A stretch of 64,000 bases of DNA from Chrysoperla carnea (GCF_905475395.1 NC_058337.1:131213960-131277959); one strand, 5' to 3'; numbered from the stretch's first letter, positions 21,831 to 34,495 are shown. Numbers and translations are program-made. Notes: generated by a model not told the origin, from the sequence alone.

Positions 21831-23069
21831 GGAGCAAAATGACATTTATTCTCAATTTAAATAGTTTAATTAATCTTATAAAGATTTTGTTTAATTAATC
21901 TTATAAAAATTTTAAAATGGAGGAATATAGAACAATTCAAAAATTATTATCAATGGGATGGTTTGATTTCATTATTCCAATTCATAAAATTCTCTGGGGA
22001 AATTCCAACATTTACCTGGAAAATAATAATATAATAAATAATATAAGAAAAAATCAGAATTTTTTTGATATTTAAGGCGTTTTTTTCTTCTGACCGCCTT
22101 TTGGTAAGAAAAGGCGGTGTCTTTATTGGCATCGCTTCGAATTTTATTCTTTATAAAATTACGCCCCCTAAATGCGATAGTAATGAGACATTCTTTGAAT
22201 CCGAGAGAGATTTATGGAGAAATTTTGAGGACTAATAACATGTAGTCGTAAAATGAGTTATTTTTTTTTATTTTGGGTCTTAACGAATTGAGTCATTTAT
22301 TGGTAATAAAGTGAGAAGTGAAAGACTACCCTTTTCACGGTCATATAAATTATTTCTAGCGGAAAGTTTTTAAGGAAAGTGTTTGTGGAAAGTTACTTTA
22401 TTAAGTAAATATCTCGAGTATTTAAAAATACCTTCTATACTTCGTTCACAGAAGGATCAACCGAAAATTAACTCTTACATAATGAAATTTCTGTCAAATC
22501 TAGCTCAGTAAGAAGACAGTATTTAATCATCCTAGTGCTCCAAATGGCTTTAACAGCCACTCCAATTAATTCTATTTGGTTAAATAATATGAGGGTGATC
22601 TTTCAGTGAACGACATAGTATATAGGAATGCATTTTATATATATTTTAAGAGTAAACAACATATATAGATGTTGTTAAATGTATTTACGTAACTAGTTAA
22701 GTATGTAAGTCAGTGGCACTAATTGAAATAAATCAAATGAGACAATCGAATCAGGTCAAATACTTGAATATTATATTATATGTTCTTTTTATTTTTACTA
22801 TTTTAGTATTATTAAATATATTTTTAAAAGCCATTGCTATATCACAAGCTATTTAAGCTTGCATATATACTTTGTATGAGATATAAATATAGTTTCTTTA
22901 TTATATTTATGTTGGCTATTTTCATATGTATACATATGCGATGGGTGCTCGGTCTGGAGTATGCTAAAACCGAATTATTGGGGGAAATCATTATTCAGCC
23001 GTATCATTTTTTAGTGTAGCCGAGAAAATATAAAATTCGAGAGGAAATCCGAATGAAAATGAAAAGACG
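21831..23069. other. Non-coding, nothing recognised
   Basis: A small GC-richer patch at 22095-22165 ('gaccgccttttggtaagaaaaggcgg') forms a short hairpin. No gene supported. Confidence 0.45.
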
Positions 23070-25626
23070 CCGCAATATTAGATAGGAAAATGGCTTTCCA
23101 TAATGTTCTCTGTATCATTCTGATCAAAAGCTCTCACGGCCAGAAAAATTTTAACGAGTAGTTTTCAAGCTAAGAGCGATCAAAACAACATATAGACTAA
23201 GAGCTGGCAAGAATTTTTGGGTAGGTATTTGAGGCAAGCTGAAAACTTGTCCTGTACCTCTCCTATTATACCCAAACACGAAACTGCAGACCTGGCTGGT
23301 GAGTAGCGGGGCTAAATCAACCCCCAAATTTTTACAATTATTTTTTTTTTTTTATCCAAAAATATATTTGAGGCAATTTGAAATTTTTATATGTTGTAGT
23401 TTAATATTTACAGAATATTAAAAAAAAAATATGCCAGACGATTCAGCCGGGGTTTTAACATTGCCAGACGCGTCCAAACATATTTTGCAAAAAAATATAA
23501 AAAATGTATTTGAGGCAACTTGAAATTTTAATAGAGTATTATTTATAACTAAAAAATAAGACTCTCAAAAAGACAGATCATTTCAGTGGGACTTTCTACC
23601 TGCCAGGTGATCTAACAAATTTTGTATGGGTGCGAGTGCGGAGCGCTATAGACAAACTGTAGAGTGAGAGAGAGCGTTTATCGGCAACTGTCTGCGTTCT
23701 TGTTTGCTGCGTTACTATTGGCTCTGGCGAGGTCACGCGACTTACTATAGCCATGTGGTTTTCAGTCGAAATGTTGGAGTAACTTTTCGCCGGGACTTTC
23801 TACCTGCCAGGTGATCTTATAAAGTAATGATTACAAAAATATTAAATTACAAAATAAGATTTATTAAAATAGAAAAATTATATACTAATAATATAATACA
23901 GCTGCAGAATTATTATGAGTATACAAATACCAATGTAATTAATTCCCTGTCATATCAGAAAGAAATTGTCATTCTTCTTCTGTAGATGCTCCTTCATCAG
24001 AGCTATCTTCTTCTGTAGATGCTCCTTCATGAGAGCTATCAGAATCAACTTAAGATTCATCTGTGTCTAATTCGGATACCTCTGCATTATCTGCGAAAAG
24101 TATGGATTTATAAAATAGCCCATAGAAATTAAAATGCAGCAGTTATAAAAAAAAATATGTATACGCACCTGCAGTATTATTTCCAATATTATTTTGTTTA
24201 TTGTTTTCACAATAGCGTCGAATACTGATTGCGGCATACAATCTCCGTCGAACCAGTGGAAATGTAGCGTATCCTCATGAAGTGTCCATCCGTTTCTATT
24301 CGGTGTCAAAGAGCTGGGGAATCGCAAATATGCATTTCTCCAAATACTTGTTATATATTGCGTTCTTAAAAGATGTTGTTGTAATTCAGCTTTGCACGGA
24401 GGTAAAGTAGAGGGATCACAATTTTTTAAAGTTTTTTTGAAAGGTTCATCTTCAGTGTTAGCTTTGTAAGTTACACAAAATTTTTGAAACCGTGCTGCAT
24501 TTATATTTGATATATTTTTTTATCCATAAATTTCACAAATAAATGCTTCCAAAATTGGCAAAATTTCATCACGTAATCCGGTAATATGTGCAACTCCAAG
24601 ATCTGTCAAAGCTTTTTGATAATTTCGATTTTTTATCAATATTTTATATGGTCTTATTTTTCCTTTTTGGAAAAATGATGGATAATAATCGCATCCTGTT
24701 AATGCATGAAAACCAGGTAAACTTGCACATAAAGATGGCCCTAATTCCATGTGTAACTTTGTTACATTGATGTACCTTTTAGAGTTCCCAGTGTCATCCA
24801 TACTCCATAAAAATGTTAAGGTCATCGCTTTGAATTTAACTTATAAATCGTGTAGCACAAATATTAGAATACGACTGAGAATAACAACTCCAACATTTCG
24901 ACTGAAAACCACATGGCTATAGTAAGTCGCGTGACCTCGCCAGAGCCAATAGTAACGCAGCAAACAAGAACGCAGACAGTTGCCGATAAACGCTCTCTCT
25001 CACTCTACAGTTTGTCTATAGCGCTCCGCACTCGCACCCATACAAAATTTGTTAGATCACCTGGCAGGTAGAAAGTCCCACTGAAATGATCTGTCTTTTT
25101 GAGAGTCTTATTTTTTAGTTATAAATAATACTCTATTAAAATTTCAAGTTGCCTCAAATACATTTTTTATATTTTTTTGCAAAATATGTTTGGACGCGTC
25201 TGGCAATGTTAAAACCCCGGCTGAATCGTCTGGCATATTTTTTTTTTAATATTCTGTAAATATTAAACTACAACATATAAAAATTTCAAATTGCCTCAAA
25301 TATATTTTTGGATAAAAAGAAAAAAAATAATTGTAAAAATTTGGGGGTTGATTTAGCCCCGCTACTCACCAGCCAGGTCTGCAGTTTCGTGTTGGGGTAT
25401 AATAGGAGAGGTACAGGACAAGTTTTCAGCTTGCCTCAAATACCTACCCAAAAATTCTTGCCAGCTCTCCTACTAATAGACATTATACTTATATAGCGCA
25501 TAGTTCGAAAACTACGCGTTAAGAATTTATGTTGTCGTGAGAGCTTTTGATCAGAATGACCCAGAAATCATTTTTGAGTGGGTTAGAAAAAGTTTCACCG
25601 AAAGCCTTTTCCTATCTAATATTGCG
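23070..25626. mobile_element. DNA transposon-like element with very long terminal inverted repeats
   Basis: Arms 23200-23780 and 24887-25468 are inverted copies of ~581 bases with very few differences, starting 'agagctggcaagaattttt'. Weaker pairing continues outward ('cgcaatattagataggaaaa' at 23071 with its complement ending 25624), so the true ends may be at ~23070 and ~25626. The motif 'gggactttctacctgccagg' occurs twice in the left region (23588, 23792) and once in the right arm (complement at 25054-25079), as a transposase binding site might. The ~1.1-kb core carries a broken minus-strand ORF. Superfamily not determined. Confidence 0.85.
24067..24825 (-). pseudogene. C-terminal part of a transposon-associated protein with one premature stop
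   Basis: One reading frame covers 24825 to 24067. It contains LHMELGPSLCASLPGFHALT, then GCDYYPSFFQKGK, a stop at 24520-24522 directly after CEIYG, and continues in the same frame with NINAARFQKFCVTYKANTED, LPPCKAELQQHLLRTQYI and LHFHWFDGDCMPQSV. The 'LPGxHALTGCD...F..GK' motif resembles a large family of uncharacterised animal proteins linked to mobile elements. Downstream on this strand, acidic Ser/Glu-rich coding-like sequence (SSHEGASTEEDSSDEGAS, ~24035-23970) may be its tail, after a possible intron (donor gtgcgt at ~24168, acceptor at ~24092). The N-terminal catalytic part is missing, so the copy is dead. Confidence 0.6.
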
Positions 25627-25726
25627 GGACCTTTAGTTTTTATTATAAGAATACTATAAATTAGATGGTCAGTATACAACCTAATCTCTTGGAATTTTAC
25701 GAGAATATGTAACATATTTTGTCGAA

Positions 25727-25990
25727 ACTCGTTACTTGGGAGTTTTCGAAGCCACTGGACAAGAATATCACTACGGGCTCCCAAGATACCTGGTGTTCAG
25801 GGCAGAAGAATAGGGGATGCCCAAGGACGAAATATGTTACATATTCTTGTATTACTTCAAGAGACGAAGAGTATACTGTTCGCCCTAGACACCAGATACC
25901 TTAGGGACCAATTTCGTAGTGATATTCGTGTTCAACGAAACCCCCGAGAAACTAACTAAAACTCCAAGAGATAAGGTGTATACTACCCGC
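25727..25990 (+). repeat. Satellite-like repeat related to 19.05-19.3 kb
   Basis: Internal near-duplicates such as 'aatatcactacgggctcccaagatacctgg' and 'ccagataccttagggaccaatttcgtagtgatatt' face each other. The 77-residue minus frame at 25551-25784 is an artefact of this repeat and the element end. Confidence 0.5.
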
Positions 25991-26055
25991 CTTGGGCACT
26001 AATTACTTTGGTGGCCATTTTTGAAGTAATAATCGAATTCAGCGCAAAATTAGAT

Positions 26056-26702
26056 TTAAGGATGTATGAGCATGGTAGTGGGGGCACAAATTTAAAAATA
26101 GATATTTTCAATTTTGATGATAAATTTATATTATTACTTGACGATATAAGACGAAAAGTAAGAATAAAATTTTTCGATATCTGGCTTAATTTTCAAAATA
26201 TCGAAAATTGAAAATTTTGTTTAATTATTTAGCTTTCGATATTTCGAAAACCAAGACACATATCGAAAAATTTTATTCTTATTTTTCGTCTACATTCATG
26301 AAGTTATAACAAAATTCATCATCAAAGTTAAAAATAAGATAAAAATAATTTCAACCCTTAATCTACCCTGCTCTTACATCCCTTATATGGACGGTGACAC
26401 TTAGTTTTTTTTCTTTTCTAATTCATTGCTAATATGTTTACTTTCTATTAAAAAGTTTTTTTTAAATTTGTTTACATTCATTCCAAATGAAAATTATCAA
26501 AAACTTCCAAAATATGTCGTTTTTTGAGATTCCTCCATAAGAGCCAATGTATTTTATATCGATTTTTAATGACTTTTTCTTAAAAATTTGCACGGATACC
26601 TAAGCTGAAATTTTAACCACATATTCTTTGAGTAAAAGACTACCTACAAACAAATTGTGAGCCTTTTAATCAAACATTGTTGTCATGCTCATACATCCTT
26701 AA
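26056..26702. mobile_element. 647-bp TIR element ending TTAAGGATGTATGAGCATG
   Basis: Perfect 19-bp inverted ends: 'ttaaggatgtatgagcatg' at 26056-26074 and its complement at 26684-26702. The left ~330 bases also fold on themselves around ~26220 (two diverged copies of a 'cgaaaaattttattctta' segment in inverse). A related internal block is at 37.39-37.56 kb. TTAA at both ends could be a piggyBac-type target duplication. No ORF. Confidence 0.8.
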
Positions 26703-27384
26703 TACATCGATATTTAGTTTCCAGTTTTTCATTTTACTGTTTTATTTCTTTGTCTAATAACGCACGCTAACAACAAAGTAATGGCTTAAAAAAATCTCAT
26801 CGATTTTTTTGCTTACTCAATTCCATCCTGTGTAAATATTTCTAATAAAATGTATACTCCTCGTCAACATATTTGCAACAATAAGTCACATTATTCACAT
26901 GTAATATTTTATAGTAATACCACTTAGAATGTTTTAATTGGTTCGTTTTTACTGACATAGAGTATATACGTTCCAAGAGATGATTTATTAGATTATTATG
27001 ATGGCAGGCAAGCACTACTAGCAAATTACAATATTGTATTTTTCTTGAAATTATTTCAATATATATATATTTATTAATTGTATAAATATGTAAGTGAATC
27101 TTAATTAAAAGTAATATTTTTATTATTATTAATTTTTATTGTACAATTAATAAGATTTATTAGACTGAATGAAAGTGTTTTTTTATTTATTAATTATTCT
27201 ATTTATAGTTAAAAATTAAAAAAGAATGTGATAGAAGACGCGAGTGCAATCATTAACTTCATGGATAGTTGAGAAAACTTTTTTTTGGATGTTGAAAAAA
27301 TCAGAAGAAGAAGATATTAGACTCAAGTGTATTTTGAAATTTTAACCTATTAACTATTATTAGAGAAGATAGACACCAATGTTT
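26703..27384. other. Non-coding; contains a repeat shared with 50.1 kb
   Basis: 'ccacttagaatgttttaatt...tactgacatagagtatata' near 26920-26975 matches 'acacttagaatgttttaatt...aatgacatagactatac' near 50115-50165. The rest is AT-rich. Confidence 0.5.
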
Positions 27385-27790
27385 TGTCCTAATTTGCGCC
27401 CTCATGGATAAACAGTGCGTTTACGAAAAAATGTTTCAAATATAAGTTGTTTATTTTTTTATAAGGAACATTTTTTACATTTAAACTTTTGTTCTATCTC
27501 TAACGGTTTACAAGATGAGTCCTACGGATCCAAGACCAAATTGACCTATTTTGCTCATTTACGAACTTAGCCTCACTTTTTATGTCCTGAACTCGCTATA
27601 CAAATTTCAGCTTGATATCTTTTTTCGTTTTTGAGTTATTTTGATGACAGACGGATAGACAGCGACCGGAAATGATCTAATTAGGTGATTTTATGAACAC
27701 CTATACCAAAATTTTAATGGTAGCATCAATATTTTTAAACGTTACAAAGGGACTAAACTTATTATACCTCGATATATATAGCGTATAAAA
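27385..27790 (+). repeat. 0.55-kb dispersed repeat, plus orientation, 5' truncated
   Basis: Contains 'gtttacaagatgagtcctac', 'tcatttacgaacttagcctc', 'ttcagcttgatatctttttt' and 'ggtgattttatgaacaccta', ending near 'taaacttattatacctcgat'. The 'gttaattgttgaaatacc' start is missing. Confidence 0.85.
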
Positions 27791-28006
27791 ACATAAGGTG
27801 GTAAAATTTGACGGCGATTTACCAAACCATTTTTAATATATTTGCGATTAAAATTGGCATATTTTTCAGTTTTAGTTTAAATAAATTGAAAATTATTTAG
27901 CATATTGTTTCATTTAGACGATATTTAGAAATTACTAGATTATTATGGTTGTAACAAAAACAACTATAATATTGTGGTTGTAAACAACTGAGTATTACAC
28001 ACTGAG

Positions 28007-28010
<4 letters not shown>

Positions 28011-28039
<29 letters not shown>
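28011..28039 (+). repeat. (GT)n microsatellite
   Basis: Uninterrupted GT dinucleotide run of about 29 bases. Confidence 0.95.
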
Positions 28040-28041
<2 letters not shown>

Positions 28042-28170
28042 GTATCTGATAGTACAGGATTAGATAAAAATTATACTTCATTTCACTACAAGCTCATATA
28101 CTCTTACCGTGCATATAATCACAAACTTTTTGACAATGTTGAAGCAGAGAAACATCCTTAATCCATACTA

Positions 28171-28703
28171 TCCATACTAATATTATAAATGCGAAAGTAA
28201 CTCTGTCTGTTACTCTTTCACGCCTAAACGGCTGAACGGATTTTGATGAAATTTGGTATGGTGATAGATGATAACCTAGAAATGGTCATAGGCTATAAAT
28301 AATCACGCCATCGTTCTTAGGGGGTAGGCAGTAGGCAGATAACTAAATTGAGTTAGTGATTTTTAGTCGTTTTTGTTGGGACTTTTGCTCTTTCACGTCT
28401 AAACGGCTGAACAGATTTTGATGAAATTTAATAAGGTAATAGATGGTTACCTAAAAACGGATATAAGATCAAAGTGATCACGTCATCATACTTAGGGGGT
28501 AGGAAGTAGGCAGAAAACTGAATTGAGTTAGTGATTTTTTTATGGTTTTTGCTGGGAGTTTTGCTCTATCATGCCTAAACGGCTGAACGGATTTTGATGA
28601 AATTTAGTTAGGTGATAGATAGTAATCTAGAAAATGAAATGGAATATGGGGGGAGGGGTGAAAGTGGGAATGTTGCCCAGCAAAGCGGGTAGTTCACAGC
28701 TAG
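28171..28703 (+). mobile_element. Non-autonomous Helitron, both ends visible
   Basis: Begins A|TCCATACTAATATTATAAATGCG and ends ...CACAGCTAG|T, matching the Helitron rule of a 5' TC, a 3' CTRR and insertion between A and T. The subterminal hairpin 'cccagcaaagcgggt' near the 3' end is characteristic. Three internal direct repeats contain 'cggctgaac(g/a)gattttgatg' near 28230, 28405 and 28580. No ORF; it would need a helicase supplied in trans. Confidence 0.88.
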
Positions 28704-30479
28704 TTGTTGATAAATCGAACTTCTATTTCGTAAACAAAACAATATTTATTTTTACCATGATAAGATCGAGTTTCAGTTAATAATAATGGACCACCTTGTA
28801 TAAATATCATTTAAAAAAAATATTTATACAAATATTAATAATGTTCAAACATTTAAGTAAAATAATTATTTTAAAGAGTAATATTACTTCTTCTTAAAAA
28901 GTAAATAATAAAATACACTACATAAATATAAATATAAAGAGAAATGGTGGTACTTTTAAAAATATATTATTTATAATTAATTAACGCAAACAAAATATTT
29001 GTTATGGAAGAAATATATTGCTGGGCTACGACTGCAATGCTGTTTGTAAAATAATTTTAAGACTAGAGCCGATATTATTAAAATGGCTTGAAATTTAAGA
29101 GATTTCTGTTAAAATCGTGCCCACTTGTAAGGCCGGGTTAACCCATGATGTACCCCTTGGCAATATGACAGTCAAACTAAACTTTGCCTCCATTAATCGG
29201 CTTGGCCCCCCTAAAAATTTGCCTTTATCTCTTTTGATCTTCTCCGAGGCCCTTAACCTATGCGGAATCCCTACGTAATTTCCTGCTCCGCTTAAAGGTT
29301 AATCCGTCACTAATACCCTGGGTTTTAAAATTGATGGCATATTCGTTAGTGTTCAAATTAGAAAATTGAATAGAAAATGCAAAAATTTTGTAAAACTCTT
29401 TATGTAATAAAACTAGAAGCTAAGTAGTTTCTCGTCTGATATCTTGTAAATTATACTTTCTAAGGTTTGGGCAGTGGCCGCCATCTCGGTCTTTTAAGTA
29501 TTAAATTACCTTTCGAGGATTCTATATTAGAAAGGTAACCAACGAGACTCTATTACTAAGACTACGCTGTCCACCCACCTTTAAACGAAGTGTGTTTCAT
29601 AAACCCCAATAATTAGGCAGATTAAATTTTGACGAGAGTATGTATAACTAATTAAAATATATATATGAGTTTTTTTTTTATAATGAAAGATGGCATAACA
29701 AAAATATTTTTTTTTTTGAGAATTATAGAGGGCAATAATAGTTTTTGTATTACTTAATTTACTTTGATAGTTTTTGTCTATAATCACAGATGGATTTACA
29801 ATGGTAGTTTTTGTTGTCTAAACGACTTATTTGAATGCAAAACTCCTGGAATCAGCAAAATAAAATCGCTGGTTTATCATGTATAATGGTACGGAATCCT
29901 TTATGTGCCCGGCTTAATCAAAATTGACCAAATTATTTATCTGAAGATCGTCCTTAATAAATATTCATCAATTAAGCTTTCTGGGTAATTCAATTTTTTT
30001 CAGGCAACCCGAAAAAGAAATTATAACCATCGCTGTAATTCTAAAAAGTTGTATTTAAAAATTTCACTTTAAATTGATTCAATGTATGCTATTTTTCGTT
30101 CTATGTGAGATTTCGTGATCAATTATCAACAATAAGCCAAATACTACGATTGGCTCTAGGCCTAATTAATGAAGAATGTTTAATATATTTCATTTACAGT
30201 TCATTTCTTTTTATATTGCGTTGTTATAAAATGAACTTTGAATAACCCAATTGTTTAAATAAACTTTATAGATTCTACTTTCCACAGTAAATTGAACTGC
30301 AGAAGGTTGTAATATTTCTAAGGGTAAAGTAAATTCTCTTTACTAGACTCTAGTATTTTCCGCTCAGAAATTTTACTTAATATTCATAGAAAAAATCACT
30401 AAAATATTTTGAAAAAATGTCAAATATATCTTGAAAATGAGATAGCGATTCTGAGAATGTTATTAATTTCCCTAGATTT
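28704..30479. other. Non-coding, nothing firm recognised
   Basis: 29130-29320 is a GC-richer patch ('ggccgggttaacccatgatg') that looks like an old repeat. The rest is AT-rich. No exon supported. Confidence 0.45.
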
Positions 30480-30940
30480 TCAAGCTCCGGCCAAAAAGAG
30501 GGCTGTTAACTTCGTATCCGTTTCTCTGTGTATCTGTCTGTGGCATTGTGGCTTCTAAACGGATAAAGCTGTTTTGATTTTTTTTGTTAGGTAAGTTGTT
30601 CGAGAATGTTAAGATAATTTGATAGAGAAATTCGAGAACAGGCCCGAAGAAATATTTATATGAACTTTTTGTTTATTTTTAATCCACGACTAAAAAGAGG
30701 GGTGTTATAAGTTTAACGTGCTTGTGTATCTGGGTGTCTGCCTGTGGCATCGTAGCTCCTAAACGAATGTACCGATTTTGATTATTTTTTTTTTTGAAAA
30801 ATAATTTGATCGTGAGTGTTCTGAGCATAGATAATAAATATTTATATTATAATTAGTTGTCTATGGTTCTGAGATTTGTTTCAAGTTTGAGTTTAGAGTT
30901 CCCTACCCGAAACAACTATAAAATAGGCGATGATATTCAA
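30480..30940 (+). repeat. Two head-to-tail copies of a common insect repeat
   Basis: The units at ~30480-30650 and ~30680-30940 share 'aaaaagaggg(c/g)tgtta', 'gtgtatctg(t/g)', 'tgtggcat(t/c)gt' and a '(c/t)gattttgat' block. Part of the same family ('agtttgaccgctatgtatgt...gagtttagggttccgtacc') is at 39340-39420. Non-coding. Confidence 0.7.
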
Positions 30941-31382
30941 ACGGCTGAATAGATTTTCTTGAAAAATAGACACGATACCATAAACCAATTGATCAAACCT
31001 GATTTCATGCCGGTCTTTAAATTATTAATTAAATATTATTATGCTTTTTAATTAATTTACTATAAGAAGTAAATTCGAATAATTTTAGGAAAATTAAAAT
31101 TTGTATAATGAACAAAGTTTTAGAAAATATATTTTACTACAATTTTGTTTTTCAAAATTTAAAATTTATCAAGGAATTTGTGTTGTAAAATTCATTAACA
31201 TTTGTTTGATAAGAATTTATCGTTTTTAATGAATATTGAAAGAACGGTTTTTTGTTTAGTAAAATGTAAAATATCTTAAGGAATTGAAATAAGGTATTCA
31301 ATTTTCATAATGAATGTTTGAAATAATTTATTTTGTACTACCTCTAATAAATTATTAGAAGGAAATAGGAAAATATTTAAAA

Positions 31383-31863
31383 CTAGAGTGATACCCACCC
31401 GCTTCGCTGGGTTTAATTTAAGTAAAGATTGATAAAGATTGCTTTCGCTTATCCCATTTCTATAGCACTCGAAATAATGGTAAAGATTGTTTTACACAGG
31501 TAAAATATATGTATGGTTTTTTATTTTTTTTAAATGTATAATTGTCGTAATTATTCATTGAGTATATCAGAAAAGATGGCCGTGAAATATTTTATATTAA
31601 CTATTTTTACAGAAATCTGTAATTTATGGTAATGTCAAACGACTACTTTTAGAGAAATCTGTAATAATTTATGGTAATGTTAAATTAAATTTTTTTTTAA
31701 ATATTTTTTCTTATTAATATATCTTTATATAAATTATATCTCATGTGTTATTCTGAAGTATTAGCTATATTGCTGTACAGTTTCATTAAAAACCATTCGC
31801 TAGTTTTAGCGTGAAATCGTAACAAACAAACATGCTTATTTTCACATTTATAATATATAGAGA
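31383..31863 (-). mobile_element. Non-autonomous Helitron, minus orientation
   Basis: In reverse complement it starts A|TCTCTATATATTATAAATG and ends with the hairpin 'cccagcgaagcgggtggg' followed by ...CACTCTAG|T, fitting Helitron termini. Internal 'gaaatcgtaacaaacaaaca' is shared with the copy at 35.9 kb. 481 bases, no ORF. Confidence 0.8.
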
Positions 31864-32029
31864 TTATACCTATTTGTATATACTCCGTCTCCATGTTTTA
31901 TATACTCTGAAGGTACCATTAAATTGGGAATCTTTTTATAAATAACATAATATTTTTTTCTTAAAATGGTCAAAATAATTGAAGTGAATAATAAGACGAT
32001 TCAGAAAAATATATGATTTTCATAAAATA

Positions 32030-32764
32030 TACAGGTACTTGATAAAATAAATTACCCCGGGTTGATTTTAATTTTGTTAAAAAACATGATATAGTCAAAC
32101 CGCTCTCTTTCAGATAAAACCGTATATACTGAGTTTGATCGAAATTTGAGATACAAAAAATTTCTCGATTTTTTTAAGGGAAAAATCGAGAAAAATGCAA
32201 AAAAAATTTTTGTTTTGGAATTTGATGAAATTCGGTGGATGGGTAATTTTGATCCAAAAAGTATAAAAATCGGGTTAATTTATTGATTGGATGAAGAGTT
32301 TCTGAGATATCGAAATATTTGGATCGATTTTAGGTCGTATCTCAAAAACTATTGAACCAGTCATCAAATGAACCCGATTTTTGTACTTTTTAGGTCAAAA
32401 TTACCTTATATACTGAGTTTTATCGAAATTGGAGATATAAAAAATTCCTCGATTTTATGCAATTTTTTAAGGGGTACACCCCTTTGAAAAAATCGAGGGA
32501 ACCGTAAAAAAATTGTTTTGGAATTTGATGAAACTTAGTGGATGGGGTTCAATTTTGATCTAAAAAGTATAAAAAACAGGTTAATTGAATGATTGGACCT
32601 ATAGAAAGTTATAATGTCAGCGAGTATCATGGACAAAACTTCCTCACCAAAAAATTAAAATCCATAAAATTGTGAACAAAAGAAAAGATAAGTGAGGGCT
32701 ATAACGTGATAGTATTTGTTTTTAAAGGAGAAATTGCCCAGCGAAGCGGGCAAGTATCTGCTAG
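32030..32764 (+). mobile_element. Helitron-like 3' end with an internal duplicated block
   Basis: The right end 'gcccagcgaagcgggcaagtatctgCTAG|T' is a clear Helitron terminus at 32764. Inside, blocks at ~32115-32390 and ~32400-32600 are imperfect repeats ('tatatactgagttt(g/t)atcgaaatt', 'ggaatttgatgaaa'). The left end was not found, so the start given is approximate. Confidence 0.6.
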
Positions 32765-34495
32765 TAAAATAATAATCTTTCCTAAAAAATCAATATTGTC
32801 TGGTAATTTAAATAACGGCCAATTTTAAATATAAAATTGTCTGCAAATTTTTAGTTAAAAGATATTCGAATTTGAAATTTATTATTGATTTATTCAGATT
32901 TTTGATAGTTTTTTATTATAAAGAAATTTATCATTCGGTGTCTTGTACTTAAAATTCCAAGGTTAATTTCAAAAAATATATTCGAATAATCTGATTTCGG
33001 AATATTGATTTTTATTTTTTTTTATAATATATAAAGCTGTACGAATACAGTAAAAAGAATAATTTCCTCAAATGGCAACCACTCATTTTCTCATATTTCT
33101 CGCTCATTTTATATTTCGATTGAATGTCGAATTATCTTATTAAAACCTGCTTTATGCTGATTTGGAGGTCTATATTTTCGGTAGACCATTTGAATTATGT
33201 GTTTTCCATTTACAGTTTGCTAGAAGTGGTCCCATTTCAGTACCGTGCAAGCAAAACTTTAAACAATTATGTACGTGGTAATATGATTATTTTGCGTGGT
33301 ATATTAAGTAACTATATGTTTGAAGGGTTCTCTAAATCATTCTCCATCTTAGATAAGGAATTCATTTTATAAAAAATCTCTCTCGCAACCCGGATCATAA
33401 TTGGCAAATATAAATGTTCTGATGTTCTGCTTGAGAAAAACTAATATATCTTCGTAAAAATCCACACTTCTCATTGAAACTATTATAAATATAATACGTT
33501 TATAAATTTATTTAATTATCCTAAAACAATTAATAATAACAAAAATATAATTAATCCTATCTAATTAAAAACAGGAAATTATTTTTTTGTAAATAAAATA
33601 AAATAAATATGGATTTTTTTTTTTTTGAATTAAATTAAATGTATAATATCGCATATAATATAATATGTTTTATATTTTAATATGTGGGTATTGTTTTTAA
33701 TATGCGGTAGGTAAGCGTATGAAATCCACAGATAATATAGGTATAGCAATCTACAGGATGATTTTTGCAAAATTTTCCACCCTTGTATTTCGAAAATGGA
33801 ATGGAAAATCAAAAAAACGAAAAAAACAGTATCAGTTCATTTTAAGATAGTTGCATTGCTACAATATTGTTGAAAAGTTTTTGGATTATATGCGTAGTAA
33901 CAGTAGATGAGCTTGCAGTGAAATAAGGAATAATTTGTCTGTCTAAAACTATCAGCGGAGGCTTCACGCCACAATACTATAGTTGTTTCTGTTCAATTCA
34001 CCGACTTACAAGTGGTCAATAACTTATGTTAAAAACACAATCTCTCCAATGCTCTCCGTGTAAATAATTCGAACTTTAATTAAGTTTACCTTGAGTTAGA
34101 GATGGTCAAAATACTTCAAATTTTGGTGGCAATTGTATTACGGTATCCTTAATTTAGAGTTTTCTGACACTAGTCCATAGCAAGGCAACTACCTTAAAGG
34201 GGAATGCAAATAAAGTTTTAAATGGGTCTATATTTTTTTTGAAGCAGATAATAGAACCAGAATTTTTGTAATCGTATTTCAGGTACTTTCAGATTATAAA
34301 GTTGCCACCAGGAGCTTAACCATTGAGCATTGATCATACTATTATACTACTCAGTTTTGTTGCCTTTCAAATAGTAAAATCAGGAGTCGTTTGAGACCTA
34401 TAACAAAAATTTTCAATCGAAAGATGATTTTTGGGGCAAAGAACAAGAATCTGCTTCAAATATTTCCAATCAGATCCAATTGAAACTATAACCAG
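32765..34495. other. Non-coding, no gene recognised
   Basis: AT-rich. The 82-residue plus frame 33124-33372 has no family signature or splice context. Confidence 0.45.

Noticed and set aside
33124-33372. 82-residue ORF as a membrane protein gene
   Set aside because: No clear hydrophobic segment pattern, homology or splice sites; composition fits chance.
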